The position numbers and the translations under genes were made by a program. Below the pieces are notes generated by a model. It was not told the origin of the DNA. It was given only the letters and a program-made list of their open reading frames with translations, and did not search any database. This document shows positions 44,895 through 53,991 of a stretch of 64,000 nucleotides of DNA, piece after piece. The stretch is from positions 186,001-250,000 of the forward strand of contig NZ_FZOO01000002.1 of NCBI RefSeq assembly GCF_900188375.1. The letters are read 5' to 3'. Within the stretch, counting starts at the first letter, position 1. Each line of letters starts with the position of its first letter. The stretch is from Geodermatophilus pulveris. GTDB lineage: Bacteria > Actinomycetota > Actinomycetes > Mycobacteriales > Geodermatophilaceae.

Positions 44895-44905
44895 GTCGTC
44901 CTCCC

Positions 44906-45454
44906 TCACTTCACGACGAGGGCGCCGGTGTTGACCGTGACGACCCCCCCGGTGATGGTGATCGAGCCGCCCTTGCCGTCGGACAGGTAGACCCCCGAGT
45001 CGTTGACGACGACCGAGGCGCCGGTGCCGCTGCGGAGCACCACCCCGCCGGTCGCCGGGGTCGGGGGGGCGTCGCTGACCTGGATGGCGTTCTGCAGGGG
45101 CGTCTGCAGGGTCACGGCCGGGACCGGCGGGGGGACGAGCTGGACCATCGGGGGGACTTCCGCCCGGGTGCTGTAGTAGCACCCCGTCCAGATGGGCTGG
45201 TCGGGGTCGCCGCGCTCGAACTCGACCCACACGCCCGCACCCAGCGGGGGCACGGCGACGGCACCGGTCTGGGCGCCGGCCACGGGGAAGGACGGCATCG
45301 CCCAGCTCGACGCGAGCGTGAACACGCCGATGACCTGGACCTGGATCCGTCCGATCCCCTGGGGGTCGACGTTCTGGACGACGACGCCCCGGTACTTGCC
45401 GAGGTACTGCCTGGTACGCCGGGCTGGAGCGCCCGCGGCCGTCGTGGCGCTCAC
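44906..45454 (-). CDS. eCIS gpV/Afp8-like spike protein
   Basis: A 182-residue protein with an OB-type N-terminal domain (YRGVVVQNVDPQGIGRIQVQV) and the conserved VPPLGAGVWVEFERGDPDQPIW ... GCYY motif of phage baseplate assembly protein V/VgrG-gp5. The C-terminal strand repeats (GVVLRSGTGASVVVNDSGVYL, then GSITITGGVVTVNTG) would form the beta-helical needle. GTG 45454 overlaps the upstream stop as GTGA. It would trimerise below the hub and carry the PAAR tip. Confidence 0.88.
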   Translation of the reverse strand: MSATTAAGAPARRTRQYLGKYRGVVVQNVDPQGIGRIQVQVIGVFTLASSWAMPSFPVAGAQTGAVAVPPLGAGVWVEFERGDPDQPIWTGCYYSTRAEVPPMVQLVPPPVPAVTLQTPLQNAIQVSDAPPTPATGGVVLRSGTGASVVVNDSGVYLSDGKGGSITITGGVVTVNTGALVVK

Positions 45455-46587
45455 ACCGGGATCCTCCCCACGGTCGAGATCAGGCCGTTCCGGACCAGCG
45501 TGAAGGCCTGGGTGAACTCCCCTGCCTTGAGCGTGCTCGTCACCTGTTGGGTGTAGTAGAGCCCGTCGAAGGCCGTGCCGACCCCGCGCAGCCCCACGAG
45601 GCGGCGGGGCTTGAGCGCCTGGCCGTACCGCAGGGCGTCGACGGTGCCCTGGGCCGTGACGGCGCGGTTGCTCGCCGCCTGGTCGGCCCACGCCTGCATC
45701 AGCGCGCGCGGGAAGCTCTCGATCGCGGCGTCGGGGTCGATGTCGACCCGCTTCGGGAGCGGCGGGACGAGCCCCAGGGGCGGGTCGAGGGGGTTGACCA
45801 GGCCCACCGGGACGGGGATCGCGGGCACCCGGGACAGGGGGTTCTCGATGCTGATGACCGGCGTGGTGGCGGAGTCGTGGTCGAAGGTGCAGCTGACCGA
45901 CTCGACGTTGGTCTCGGCGTCCATGTCGACGTTGAGGGCCTTCTGCACCGGCCCGATCCGGAGGGTGGGCCCCCAGTAGCCGATGCTGGCGCCGACGGCC
46001 GGGCCGGGCTCGACGTAGAAGGTGTAGCCGGCCATGGCGGCCAGCTCCCGGAGGTAGGCCAGGTCGGTGCCCCAGTGCTGCTCGATCCGCTCGAGCGGGT
46101 TGTTCACGTCGACCGTCGGGGTCGGGACGACGAGCGGGACGACGCCCAGCACGACGTACTTGGCGAGGACGAGGGCGACGCGGGCCTCGAGGGGCATCGC
46201 GGGGTAGGGGAAGAGACCGCTGAGGTCGACGTAGTCCATCGCCTGGCTCAGGTCGCGACCCTTGACGACCAGCTGGGGAGGACCCGAACCGGTGTCGGGA
46301 GCCACCTGGGTCTGCGTGACCACGCCGTCCATGAGGACGTCGGTCGTGCCGCGGACGGTGACGGCGACGACCACGCGGATGAGGGGCGGCACTGCGCCGC
46401 CGGAGAGGAGGAAGACCGTCTGGAGCAGCGTGGCGTCGTCGCTGAGGGAGAGCTTCAGCTCGAACCCGTCGTCCTGGCCGCTGCCCGCGGTGACGGTGAC
46501 CTCGGTCAGGGCCTCGACGACGGCCCGGGGCGCGGGCAGCGGCAGGAGCGGGCCCACGTGGAGGGAGAGGGTGACCGCGCTGTTCAC
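45451..46587 (-). CDS. eCIS gpD-like baseplate hub protein
   Basis: A 378-residue protein of the late control D/VgrG hub type (Afp7/8 region). Marks are DGFELKLSLSDDATLLQTVF, VLMDGVVTQTQVAP, VVKGRDLSQAMDYVD, and NNPLERIEQHWGTDLAYLREL followed by AGYTFYVEPG. The hub threads the inner tube and holds the spike. GTG 46587 overlaps the LysM-like gene as GTGA, and the same overlap connects it to gpV. Confidence 0.85.
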   Translation of the reverse strand: MNSAVTLSLHVGPLLPLPAPRAVVEALTEVTVTAGSGQDDGFELKLSLSDDATLLQTVFLLSGGAVPPLIRVVVAVTVRGTTDVLMDGVVTQTQVAPDTGSGPPQLVVKGRDLSQAMDYVDLSGLFPYPAMPLEARVALVLAKYVVLGVVPLVVPTPTVDVNNPLERIEQHWGTDLAYLRELAAMAGYTFYVEPGPAVGASIGYWGPTLRIGPVQKALNVDMDAETNVESVSCTFDHDSATTPVISIENPLSRVPAIPVPVGLVNPLDPPLGLVPPLPKRVDIDPDAAIESFPRALMQAWADQAASNRAVTAQGTVDALRYGQALKPRRLVGLRGVGTAFDGLYYTQQVTSTLKAGEFTQAFTLVRNGLISTVGRIPV

Positions 46588-46958
46588 GACACGCTCCCCG
46601 TTCCGGCCTCCGGGGCCGTGATCCGCAGCCGCCGGCCGGGGTCCCGGACCAGGTCCTCGGCGAACACGGCGCGGTTGCCGTCGCACAGCCGCCAGAACAG
46701 CTCGGGGTCGCCCAGCTTGGCAGCGGCGACGTGGTCGGTGCGTTCGCCGGGGACGACCACGTGCTCGCCGACCGTGGTCAGCCGCTCGGGGTGGGGGACG
46801 AAGCGACGCTGGAGGTAGCGGATCGGCCTGTCCCCCTCGGAGTCGTACACCGCGGTCCCGATTCCCGCGTACCGGCTGCTGGGGGGGAAGAGGGTGGTGC
46901 CGAAGGGCAGCGGCTGGAGGAGCGCCTGCAGGCGCCGTGCCTGGTCCTCGATGCTCAT
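46584..46958 (-). CDS. eCIS LysM-like tube-baseplate protein
   Basis: A 124-residue protein with an N-terminal segment (PFGTTLFPPSSRYAGIG, then IRYLQRRFVPHPE) and a LysM-like C-terminal half (TTVGEHVVVPGERTDHVAAA, then GDPELFWRLCDGN). Such small LysM-like (gp53/Afp6-type) proteins cap the baseplate hub in eCIS. ATG 46958 overlaps the preceding stop as ATGA. Confidence 0.75.
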   Translation of the reverse strand: MSIEDQARRLQALLQPLPFGTTLFPPSSRYAGIGTAVYDSEGDRPIRYLQRRFVPHPERLTTVGEHVVVPGERTDHVAAAKLGDPELFWRLCDGNRAVFAEDLVRDPGRRLRITAPEAGTGSVS

Positions 46959-47617
46959 GAGGGCACCTCCCGCAGTCCGAGCGCCGACGGCGAGGCGCCG
47001 GGGACGGTGGCCGCGAGGCGTTCCTTCTCCTGCTGGTAGCGCAGGTAGAGCGCGCCCCCGCGGTGGTCGTAGCCGAGGTCGCTGACGCTGAGCACACGCA
47101 TCCCGAGGCTGACCTTGGCCCGGATGGGGTTGAGCCGGGTGTCGAAGAACTCCTCGTTGACGCCGAAGTCCGTGATCCGGACGGGGGCGACGCGGCTGGT
47201 GCTCCAGATGAAGAGGGCCAGGGGGGCCTCGACGGGAGCGATCTGGAGCTCACCGCGGCCGGCGGCGGCGTGGTGCTCCTGCAGCTGGGCACTGGTCGGG
47301 TAGACGAGCAGCTCCAGCGCGGCCAGGTGCGGCTGGATCCCGTACCGCCCGACGAGCTCGTCACCGTCGTCGAGCTGGTCGGCAGCGTCGATCTCGGCGT
47401 CGAGCTTGTAGGACTCGATCGGAGGGCCCTTGAGCCGGAGGGCCTGCGAGCGGTCGGCTCCCCCGTCGGCGCCCACCGCCTGGGCCTGGAGGGTGCGGCT
47501 GAGCGTCTCCGGGTTGTACTGCAGCGCGATGATGCGGACGACCCGCCCGGTCTCCGGGTCGATCAGGGCGACCCCGCCCTTGAGGATGCGCGGTGAGACG
47601 TGCGGGAAGGCGGTCAT
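46955..47617 (-). CDS. eCIS tube-baseplate adaptor (QYNPE-type) protein
   Basis: A 220-residue protein beginning near FPHVSPRILKGGVALIDPE and IIALQYNPETLSRTLQ, a hallmark of the conserved eCIS/phage tail adaptor that precedes the LysM-like gene. It continues LKGPPIESYKLDAEIDAADQL and ends SLGMRVLSVSDLGYDH. It probably joins the inner tube to the baseplate. ATG 47617 lacks a strong ribosome-binding site but overlaps a possible upstream reading frame by ATGA. In-frame upstream sequence contains a hydrophobic stretch ending VVWWLAM; the homolog-like start argues against including it. Confidence 0.75.
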   Translation of the reverse strand: MTAFPHVSPRILKGGVALIDPETGRVVRIIALQYNPETLSRTLQAQAVGADGGADRSQALRLKGPPIESYKLDAEIDAADQLDDGDELVGRYGIQPHLAALELLVYPTSAQLQEHHAAAGRGELQIAPVEAPLALFIWSTSRVAPVRITDFGVNEEFFDTRLNPIRAKVSLGMRVLSVSDLGYDHRGGALYLRYQQEKERLAATVPGASPSALGLREVPS

Positions 47618-47886
47618 GGCGAGCCACCACACGACGCCTGCAGCGGGCAGCACGACCACCGCCGCCGACCAGAGATCGGACAGCTGCGGCGAGCGCCGGT
47701 CACGGCGAGCGGGCCGGCGACACCTCCCGCCCCGGTGAGCCCGGGCCCTGCGTGCAGGACGAGCCGAGGACGTGGTCGGTCCCATCGCGATCCGCCTCCA
47801 GCTGGGCTGTGCCGACGGGGTCGGTCCTTCGGCCGGTCCGTGCTCGCGCGCACGCGACGAGCCGTGCGGCGATGGCGCTCGGTCAT
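47614..47886 (-). CDS. Possible small basic protein between eCIS genes
   Basis: A 90-residue Arg-rich frame that fits exactly between two genes: its ATG (47886) overlaps the previous stop as ATGA and its TGA overlaps the next ATG (47617) as ATGA. Without it there is an unusual 265-bp hole in an otherwise overlapping operon. Its codon use is less GC3-biased than its neighbours and the sequence has no recognisable domain. It may be a translational bridge or simply non-coding. Confidence 0.3.
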   Translation of the reverse strand: MTERHRRTARRVRASTDRPKDRPRRHSPAGGGSRWDRPRPRLVLHAGPGLTGAGGVAGPLAVTGARRSCPISGRRRWSCCPLQASCGGSP

Positions 47887-48152
47887 GCCGTCCCCCCGCC
47901 CGGGGCGCTGAGGCCCGCGTGCAGAGCGGTCGCGATCTGGGCCCCGAGAATCGACGGCTGCTCGTCCGGCGACCTCACGTCGGCACCGCGCAGCTCGGCC
48001 GCTCCCCCCGCCGCGACGAGCCCGGGACCGACGCCCCGGTGCAGCAGCAAGCGGGTGAGCTCCTCCTCCACCGCCCGGGCCAGCAGGCGGCGGTCGATCC
48101 CCCGCCATCGGCTGTCGAGGACCAGCTGCTCGACGTGGACGCGGATGTTCAC
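47883..48152 (-). CDS. Small eCIS-operon protein, unknown
   Basis: An 89-residue protein: a beta-like start ([16 protein letters not shown]), two helices (RRLLARAVEEELTRLLLHRG) and a Gly/Ala-rich end with SILGAQIATALHAGLS. Similar small proteins occur beside the AAA+ gene in actinobacterial eCIS loci, but I cannot name a function. ATG 48152 overlaps the ATPase stop as ATGA, so it is made with it. Confidence 0.6.
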   Translation of the reverse strand: MNIRVHVEQLVLDSRWRGIDRRLLARAVEEELTRLLLHRGVGPGLVAAGGAAELRGADVRSPDEQPSILGAQIATALHAGLSAPGGGTA

Positions 48153-50257
48153 GACGGCACCTCCGCCGGGGCCGCCCCGTCCGGCGTGACCCAGGCCGCG
48201 AAGTCCGCGCCGACGAAGGGCCGGCCGCCCTTGCGCAGCTCCTCGCGCGCGGCCGCCCTGAGCAGCTCCATCGTGAGGACGCCGTCCCCGGCCGCGGCCA
48301 GGAACGCGGCGTCGAGCGCGATGTTGCGGATCTGCCCGCCGGTGAGGCCGGGCCGGGCCAGCGCGGCCGTGTCGATCCGGTGCACCCCGGCGATGCGGTA
48401 CCTGCGCGGCTCCCCAGCGCCGCCGGGCTCGGTGGGGAAGACGCCCCGCCAGATCCGCTCCCGCTCATCCGGGCCGGGGAACGGGAACGGGACGACGAAG
48501 CGCAGCCGCCGCAGGAAGGCCGGGTCCAGTGCGCTCCTCATGTTCGTGGTCAGGATGGCCAGGCCCCGGTAGGCCTCCATCCGCTGCAGGAGGTAGCTGA
48601 CCTCGATGTTCGCGTAGCGGTCGTGGCTGTCCTGGACCTCGCTGCGCCGACCGAACAGCGCATCGGCCTCGTCGAAGAGGAGGACGGCGCCACTCTGCTC
48701 GGCGGCGTCGAAGACCTGCCGCAGGTTCTTCTCGGTCTCACCGATGTACTTGCTCACCACGCTGGCGAGGTCGACCCGGTAGAGGTCGAGACGCAGCTCG
48801 TCGGCCAGGCCCTCGGCGGCCATCGTCTTGCCCGTGCCACTCTCCCCCGAGAACAGGGCGGTGATGCCGAGGCCTCGGGGGAGCTTGCCGCGGAAGCCGT
48901 ACTCGTCGTAGACCCGCACGCGGTACCGGGTCTGGTCCGCGATCTGCCGGAGCAGGCCCCGCTCACGGTCGGGCAGCTGGACGTCGTCCAGGCGCGTGTC
49001 GGCGGTGACCCGTTGGGCGAGCCCCTCGAGCCGGGGGCGTGCCCGCGCCCGCTGGGCGTCCCAGGTCCGCGCCGCCACCTCCCCCGGGGACAGCTCGTCG
49101 CCGCCCACCGAGGCGGCCGTCTCGACGATCTCGCCCAGGTTGAGGTCGAACTGGCCGGCGAGGCGGGCCGGCCACTCCCCCGCTCCGTCAGGGAGGACCT
49201 GACCCCACATCGACCGCTGCTCGGCGGCCTCGGGACGGGCGACGTCGAGGACGAGGGCCGTGTCCACGCGGGGCACCGCGTCCTGCACGTCGAGGAACAC
49301 CAGCCCGGTGAGCCCGTCGAGCAGCCGCGCCAGCGTCTGCGTGGCGTCGGGGGCCGTCGAGCCGGCGTCCACCAGCAGGGCGACGTCCTGCAGGTGGACC
49401 TCCCGGTTCCACAGATCGACGACGGCGGACAGGTCGGCGCCGGGCGGTAGCTGGGGCAGGGACACCCGGTGCAGCCGCCGGCCGACAGCTCCCGAGATGC
49501 ACTGGGCCATCAGGCGTTTCGTGGTCGGGTCACCGCCGGGCAGCTGGACGAGCAGTCGCTGACGGCGGCGCGACACGTGGTCCAGGCGCTCGAGCGCCCC
49601 CACCAGCCGGGCCCGCTGCGTGGCGCTCGCGAGCGTGTCGAGGTGGTCGGGCGGGACCGGCACGACGAGTGGCAGCAGCCGGTCGTCCAGGTGGTCCAGA
49701 CCCCGGAGGTGGTTCACGACGCGCTCGTCCATCCGCAGCGCGCCGCTGATGAGCGCGGAACCCGGCGGCTGGCAGACCTCGAGGAGGCGCCAGTGGCGCA
49801 GGGGACGGTCCGGCGACAGGGCGTTCCACTCGGCGGCGGCACAGACCCGGGTCATGCCGGCCTGCCGGTCGGGCGCCGCGGCGTCGAACTCCTCGTCCAC
49901 TGCCAGTGCCATGGCCAGGGCGAACGTCGGGGCGCCGCCCCGGCTCTCCGGCATCGCCGCACAGAGTCGGGCGACCTCGGTGCTGAGCGCGTGCGCGAGG
50001 CAGAGCAGCGCCACGTCCCTCTCGAAGGCGCCCATCCCGAGGGAGTCGCAGAGCCGCGTGAAGCGAGGGGCGGGGTCCGCGGCCAGGGCCTCCTCCAGGC
50101 GGCGCCGGGCCTGCCGCGCCGACTCGTGGTCGCTGGAGGGCGGGCGGGACGCCGGCTCCGCCGTGCCGGCGGGCGGGACGAGGACCGCCCGGAGCCAGGT
50201 CATGGTGGTCTCCATGAGGCGGTCGTCGGCGCGCTCCTGGACGGCGGTGGCGGTCAT
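48149..50257 (-). CDS. eCIS AAA+ ATPase (Afp15-like)
   Basis: A 702-residue AAA+ protein that in eCIS is thought to help assembly or sheath recycling. Walker [19 protein letters not shown] is near residues 470-487, Walker [16 protein letters not shown] near 525, sensor 1 [18 protein letters not shown] follows, and sensor 2 lies in [15 protein letters not shown]. The N-terminal 400 residues include a degenerate ATPase-like region ([18 protein letters not shown]), the two-lobed layout typical of this family. ATG 50257 overlaps the tail terminator stop as ATGA. Confidence 0.88.
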   Translation of the reverse strand: MTATAVQERADDRLMETTMTWLRAVLVPPAGTAEPASRPPSSDHESARQARRRLEEALAADPAPRFTRLCDSLGMGAFERDVALLCLAHALSTEVARLCAAMPESRGGAPTFALAMALAVDEEFDAAAPDRQAGMTRVCAAAEWNALSPDRPLRHWRLLEVCQPPGSALISGALRMDERVVNHLRGLDHLDDRLLPLVVPVPPDHLDTLASATQRARLVGALERLDHVSRRRQRLLVQLPGGDPTTKRLMAQCISGAVGRRLHRVSLPQLPPGADLSAVVDLWNREVHLQDVALLVDAGSTAPDATQTLARLLDGLTGLVFLDVQDAVPRVDTALVLDVARPEAAEQRSMWGQVLPDGAGEWPARLAGQFDLNLGEIVETAASVGGDELSPGEVAARTWDAQRARARPRLEGLAQRVTADTRLDDVQLPDRERGLLRQIADQTRYRVRVYDEYGFRGKLPRGLGITALFSGESGTGKTMAAEGLADELRLDLYRVDLASVVSKYIGETEKNLRQVFDAAEQSGAVLLFDEADALFGRRSEVQDSHDRYANIEVSYLLQRMEAYRGLAILTTNMRSALDPAFLRRLRFVVPFPFPGPDERERIWRGVFPTEPGGAGEPRRYRIAGVHRIDTAALARPGLTGGQIRNIALDAAFLAAAGDGVLTMELLRAAAREELRKGGRPFVGADFAAWVTPDGAAPAEVPS

Positions 50258-51489
50258 GGCACGGTCACCCGCGGGCCGGGCGGGCCCTCGCCGCCCTGCA
50301 GGTCCAGGAGGCTCTCGGCGCCGTCCACCTGGGCGCGGACCAGGTAGGTCCCGGGCTCCACGGCGTCGGCGGGGAAGCGCGACGTCGTCGCGCCTGCGGC
50401 GGGCTCGGCCGCGGGCTCCAGCCGGTGGAAGCGCAGCGGCCGGTCGGTCGGCGCCGGGTCGGTGCGCTCGTTGAGCAGCAGACGGACTCGCTGCCCCGCG
50501 GCCAGCGGCGGGGTGAAGCCGACGTCCACCGCGTTGCCCGGAGGGTCCGGCGGCACGCCGCCGCCGGCGACGAAGCGGGGGTCGACCACGGGGCGCAGGA
50601 CGAAGGGGACGGCAGCGGACTCGACCACCCGGTGCGGGACGGGCGGGTCGCCGATCGGCACCTCGTGGACCACCTGGACGCGGTGGACCCCGGCCGGGAC
50701 GTCGCCGAGCGGGACGAGGACCCGGGTGGCCGTGGCCGTGGTCGCCCCCCGCGGCTCGTCGTCGTCGAAGCGGACGGTGGTGACGGCAGCGCGCAGGTCG
50801 CGGCCGAGGATCTCCAGGTACGGCCCGTCGTCGGGAGCCTGGTCGGCCGCCGCGACACGGACCAGGTGGATCACCGGCTGCCGCACGGGGAGGGCGTCGA
50901 CGGCCTCCTGCCGGACGGGGAGTGGCTCGCTGGTCGGGATGTCGGCCTCGATGAGCACGACGCTCGCCTCGTAGCCGACCGAGAGGCGATAGGGGGTCTG
51001 GAAGAACACCGACCAGACCTTCGACATGTCGTCGAGGGACAGGTCGCCCAGGGTGAAGACCACCGACTCCAGTTCGGAGTCGATGTCGGAGCCGGCCAGC
51101 GAGGGGTCGCCCTCGGTGGCGGTGGCCAGTTCGGCCCTGCTCAGGCCGGGTTCGCTGTGCAGCGACGCCATAGAGGAACCGAGCATGCGTTGGGGGACGA
51201 ACCCCCCCTCGTCGCCGGAGAAGCTGAGCAGGTAGTGCAGGTCGAGGGCGATCCGCGGGCGCCGGCGTGCCACGCCGTCCGTGCCGCGGGTGGGCAGGTC
51301 GGAGTTGCGCAGCGCCCCGTTGGGCAGGACGCGGTACAGGAAGACGGTGACCTGGCTCGTGGCCTTGTCGTCCGCTGCGTCGGGCCGCCGCGCCACGACC
51401 TGGACGTCGGGGACCACGGGGCTGATGTCCCTGGTGAGGCGCAGCCGGAGAGCCGCCGTCACGGTGGCGATGGCGAGGTGGTTGGCCAT
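50254..51489 (-). CDS. eCIS tail terminator (DUF4255, Afp16-like)
   Basis: A 411-residue protein. The first about 200 residues are the DUF4255 domain (LAIATVTAALRLRLT, VTVFLYRVLPNGALRNSDLP, LDLHYLLSFSGDEGGFVPQRML, LSLDDMSKVWSVFFQTPYRLSVGYEASVVLI in outline). DUF4255 proteins cap the distal end of sheath and tube and set particle length. The C-terminal 200 residues look like an IPT/TIG-type beta domain (ILGRDLRAAVTTVRFDDDE). ATG 51489 shares one base with the preceding stop (TGATG). Confidence 0.82.
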   Translation of the reverse strand: MANHLAIATVTAALRLRLTRDISPVVPDVQVVARRPDAADDKATSQVTVFLYRVLPNGALRNSDLPTRGTDGVARRRPRIALDLHYLLSFSGDEGGFVPQRMLGSSMASLHSEPGLSRAELATATEGDPSLAGSDIDSELESVVFTLGDLSLDDMSKVWSVFFQTPYRLSVGYEASVVLIEADIPTSEPLPVRQEAVDALPVRQPVIHLVRVAAADQAPDDGPYLEILGRDLRAAVTTVRFDDDEPRGATTATATRVLVPLGDVPAGVHRVQVVHEVPIGDPPVPHRVVESAAVPFVLRPVVDPRFVAGGGVPPDPPGNAVDVGFTPPLAAGQRVRLLLNERTDPAPTDRPLRFHRLEPAAEPAAGATTSRFPADAVEPGTYLVRAQVDGAESLLDLQGGEGPPGPRVTVP

Positions 51490-52742
51490 CAGCGGCCGCC
51501 CTTGCGACGCACGAGGTACTCCGCGAGCGGCAGCACCCCTGGCCGTGGAGCGGGCGGTCGGCGCGCGGATGCCGGAGGAGGATCGACCCGCACGTCCACC
51601 CGGCCGATGGTCACCTCGATCGTCGGCCCGGCGTCCGGCGCGCCACGGCCCGGGGCGCGGACGGGGACGTCCGCGGTCACCAACGGGCGCAGCAGCCCGA
51701 GCAGCGGGAACTCCTCCGGGCGGGGGCGCGCCCGGGGGGGTCCTGCGGCCGCGCGGGCGTCGGCGGTCCCCGGTGCCCCGGGCGGGCGGAGCACGTCCGG
51801 CGTGGGGACCGGCAGGGGCCACGGCATCGGGTCGTCCCGGAGGTGGAGCTGCCGTGCCCGGTCCACCGGCGCCGTGCTGGGGCGGGCCGCGGGGGCCGGA
51901 GCGTCGCCCCCGCCCGACGAGGGTGTCTCCTCGCGGGAGGGCGCCGGCCGCGGGTGTCCGGCACCGGCAGGGCGCGGCCCCGTGAGGGACCGGGTGGAGC
52001 CGCCGTCGGTCGAGCGGGTGGGCTCACCCCGCCCCGGCACCGGGGGCGGTCCCACGAGGCGTGGTGCCGGAGGCCCGGACGGCATCGAGCCGGCGGGCGC
52101 GGGAGCCGGGTCCCCCGGGTCGGCGGGGACGGCGACCGGGGGCGTGGGCCGGAGCTGGCGGCCGGCCGGCACCGGTCGGCCGTCCTGTGCGTCCCCGTCC
52201 CAGGTCCGGTCCCTGTTCCCGTGCCTCCGCTCCTCGGCTGTGACCGGGACTGGTTCCGGTCCGGTGGGCGGGGCGTCCGTCGACGCGGCCCCTCGGCGCG
52301 CCCCCGGGCGACGGCCGGTTCCGGGTGACCGGGCGGGGGCGTGCCCGGCCGTGGTCGACGGCCCGGACGGTGGCGCTCCGGGCTCGGTGGACCGGCCCGT
52401 TGCCGGCGGTGGCAGCGAGCCCGAGGAGAGGAGGGTGTCCGGCGCTCCGGGGGCCAGGGAGACCGGTGATGCGGGCGTCGGGCGCACGGGGGCAGCGGGG
52501 GCCGGCGGACCGGGTGATGCGGAGGTCGGGGCCACGCCGACCACCGGGGGCGAGCCCGGGTCACCGGCGCGGGCAGCGCCGGACGCCGACTCCACTCCCG
52601 CGCTGTCCTCGGCCGAGACCTCGAGGAACGGGGAGTGCTCGATCGGCCCCGGGGCCGACTCGAACGGCGAGCGGGGCCGGGGCGTCAGCTGTCCGGCCGC
52701 GCCCGTGCTGCGCGCGACCAGGTGTCCCAGGAAGCCGCTCAC
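51489..52742 (-). CDS. Proline-rich eCIS protein with conserved C-terminal end
   Basis: A 417-residue protein that is almost wholly Pro/Ala/Gly/Ser-rich and probably disordered from residue 20 to 360. The first residues (MSGFLGHLVARSTG) and the last 50 (TIEVTIGRVDVRVDPPPA, then PGVLPLAEYLVRRKGG) look constrained, a layout seen for a variable-length protein in this operon position. It may act as a flexible linker or length-related factor inside the tail; this is speculation. GTG 52742 overlaps the preceding stop as GTGA. Confidence 0.6.
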   Translation of the reverse strand: MSGFLGHLVARSTGAAGQLTPRPRSPFESAPGPIEHSPFLEVSAEDSAGVESASGAARAGDPGSPPVVGVAPTSASPGPPAPAAPVRPTPASPVSLAPGAPDTLLSSGSLPPPATGRSTEPGAPPSGPSTTAGHAPARSPGTGRRPGARRGAASTDAPPTGPEPVPVTAEERRHGNRDRTWDGDAQDGRPVPAGRQLRPTPPVAVPADPGDPAPAPAGSMPSGPPAPRLVGPPPVPGRGEPTRSTDGGSTRSLTGPRPAGAGHPRPAPSREETPSSGGGDAPAPAARPSTAPVDRARQLHLRDDPMPWPLPVPTPDVLRPPGAPGTADARAAAGPPRARPRPEEFPLLGLLRPLVTADVPVRAPGRGAPDAGPTIEVTIGRVDVRVDPPPASARRPPAPRPGVLPLAEYLVRRKGGR

Positions 52743-53458
52743 CGCCGGACCAGCTCGAGGTAGAGGGACCGTCGGTGCGGGCTCATGGCGAGGATGTCGG
52801 CCTCGGACCACCCGTACACCGAGGCGAGGTCGTGCACCGCGACGAGGAGGCCCCGCGCCCGGGCGTCGAGTTCCTGCCAGAGGAAGGACACGATGTCGAA
52901 CAGCGCGCCCCAGGTCCCGCCGCAGCCCGGACAGCCGAGGACGACCTGGACGTCGGCCTGGGGGTCGGCCTCCGCGAGCCGGGCCTCCACCCGGACCCGC
53001 ACGACCTCCGGCAGCTCGCCGACCGCGACCTCGCGGCCGTCGCGCCGGGCGCCCAGGACGCAGCGCTCGAGCAGCCACCGGGTGGCGTCGGGCCAGGGCG
53101 CCGTGGTGTCCAGCGCCGCGAGGTCCCCGGCGGTGGGCGGCCGGGCGCGCACGGTGTAGCCCTCGACCTCGACCTCGACCGGGTCGGTGGGATCGCCGGG
53201 CGGGCGAGCACGCACGTCGTCGAGGTGGAAGGAGACCTCGAGCCTCTCGCTGCAGGCCGGGCACGTGGCCAGCGCGGTGACCTCCGTGCCGAACAGCCGC
53301 CCGTGCAGGTCCATCAGCAGCGCGTCGCGCTGGCCGACGCTCAGACCACACCCGCGGACCGGGTCGATGCCGACCGTGTCGAGAAGGCACTCGCCGCGAC
53401 CGGCGGGCGTGCGGTCGGAACCCTGTTCCCAGGCGGCGACGAGGTCGGCGGCGTGCAC
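52739..53458 (-). CDS. eCIS baseplate-related protein with zinc-ribbon cysteines
   Basis: A 239-residue protein with CPAC at residues 66-69 and CPGC in the second half, which together could bind zinc. It ends with a helical region (YGWSEADILAMSPHRRSLYLELVRR) as in T4 baseplate-type hub/chaperone proteins encoded after the tube gene of eCIS. GTG 53458 has no strong ribosome-binding site and begins 4 nt after the tube stop, so translation is likely coupled. An assembly chaperone for tube or hub is the best guess. Confidence 0.65.
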   Translation of the reverse strand: MHAADLVAAWEQGSDRTPAGRGECLLDTVGIDPVRGCGLSVGQRDALLMDLHGRLFGTEVTALATCPACSERLEVSFHLDDVRARPPGDPTDPVEVEVEGYTVRARPPTAGDLAALDTTAPWPDATRWLLERCVLGARRDGREVAVGELPEVVRVRVEARLAEADPQADVQVVLGCPGCGGTWGALFDIVSFLWQELDARARGLLVAVHDLASVYGWSEADILAMSPHRRSLYLELVRR

Positions 53459-53462
53459 GTCG

Positions 53463-53981
53463 TCACGAGTTCAGGGTCGGCTCGGTGGGCTCGGTGACGT
53501 CGAGGTCGCGTTCCCAGCCCTCGTTCTCGAGCTTGATGGTCTCGATCGCCACCGCATTGGCGTTGGCGTCCAGGTCGGGCAGCGTCTGGAACTCGGACAC
53601 CCAGCAGCGGTAGACCTTGAAGGTCTTCACCACCTGTCCCGCCTCGTTGTAGAGGTCGATGAGGATGTCCCGGCGGAAGTCCTGCAGCGACATCTCCTGG
53701 CCGAGCCCGTTGCCGTAGTGCCAGACCTTGTTGGCCCACGCCTCGAACTCCTCGTCGTGGGTGATGCCGCGTTCCAGGGTGATGGCCTCGTACTTCGAGC
53801 GCCCGGGCGACCGGCGGCTCGTGCTCGGGTCCCCGCCCTCCCGGTGCTCGACCACCTCTGTCGTGCGCTTGAGGGCCCCGACCTTGCTGATGCCGGCGAC
53901 GTCCCGGCCCTCCCACCGGACCCGGAACTTGAAGTTCTTGTACGGGTCGAAGCGGGTCACGTTGACGTTGAACTGGGCCAC
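53463..53981 (-). CDS. eCIS inner tube protein (Hcp/gp19-like)
   Basis: A 172-residue tail tube protein. NFKFRVRWEGRDVAGISKV and TTEVVEHREGGDPSTSRRSPG are the conserved N-terminal tube motifs, and YEAITLERGITHDEEFEAW follows. The end has IKLENEGWERD. Hexameric rings of it form the tube that carries the effector cargo. Only one tube gene is present, unlike Afp/PVC loci with several paralogues. ATG 53981 has GGAGGC upstream. Confidence 0.92.
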   Translation of the reverse strand: MAQFNVNVTRFDPYKNFKFRVRWEGRDVAGISKVGALKRTTEVVEHREGGDPSTSRRSPGRSKYEAITLERGITHDEEFEAWANKVWHYGNGLGQEMSLQDFRRDILIDLYNEAGQVVKTFKVYRCWVSEFQTLPDLDANANAVAIETIKLENEGWERDLDVTEPTEPTLNS

Positions 53982-53991
53982 CGCCGCCTCC

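Noticed and set aside
47618..47785. Hydrophobic stretch upstream of the adaptor gene as an N-terminal membrane anchor
   Set aside because: The protein has a homolog-like start at 47617, and upstream residues are Arg-rich and overlap another frame; no ribosome-binding site supports a start at 47785.
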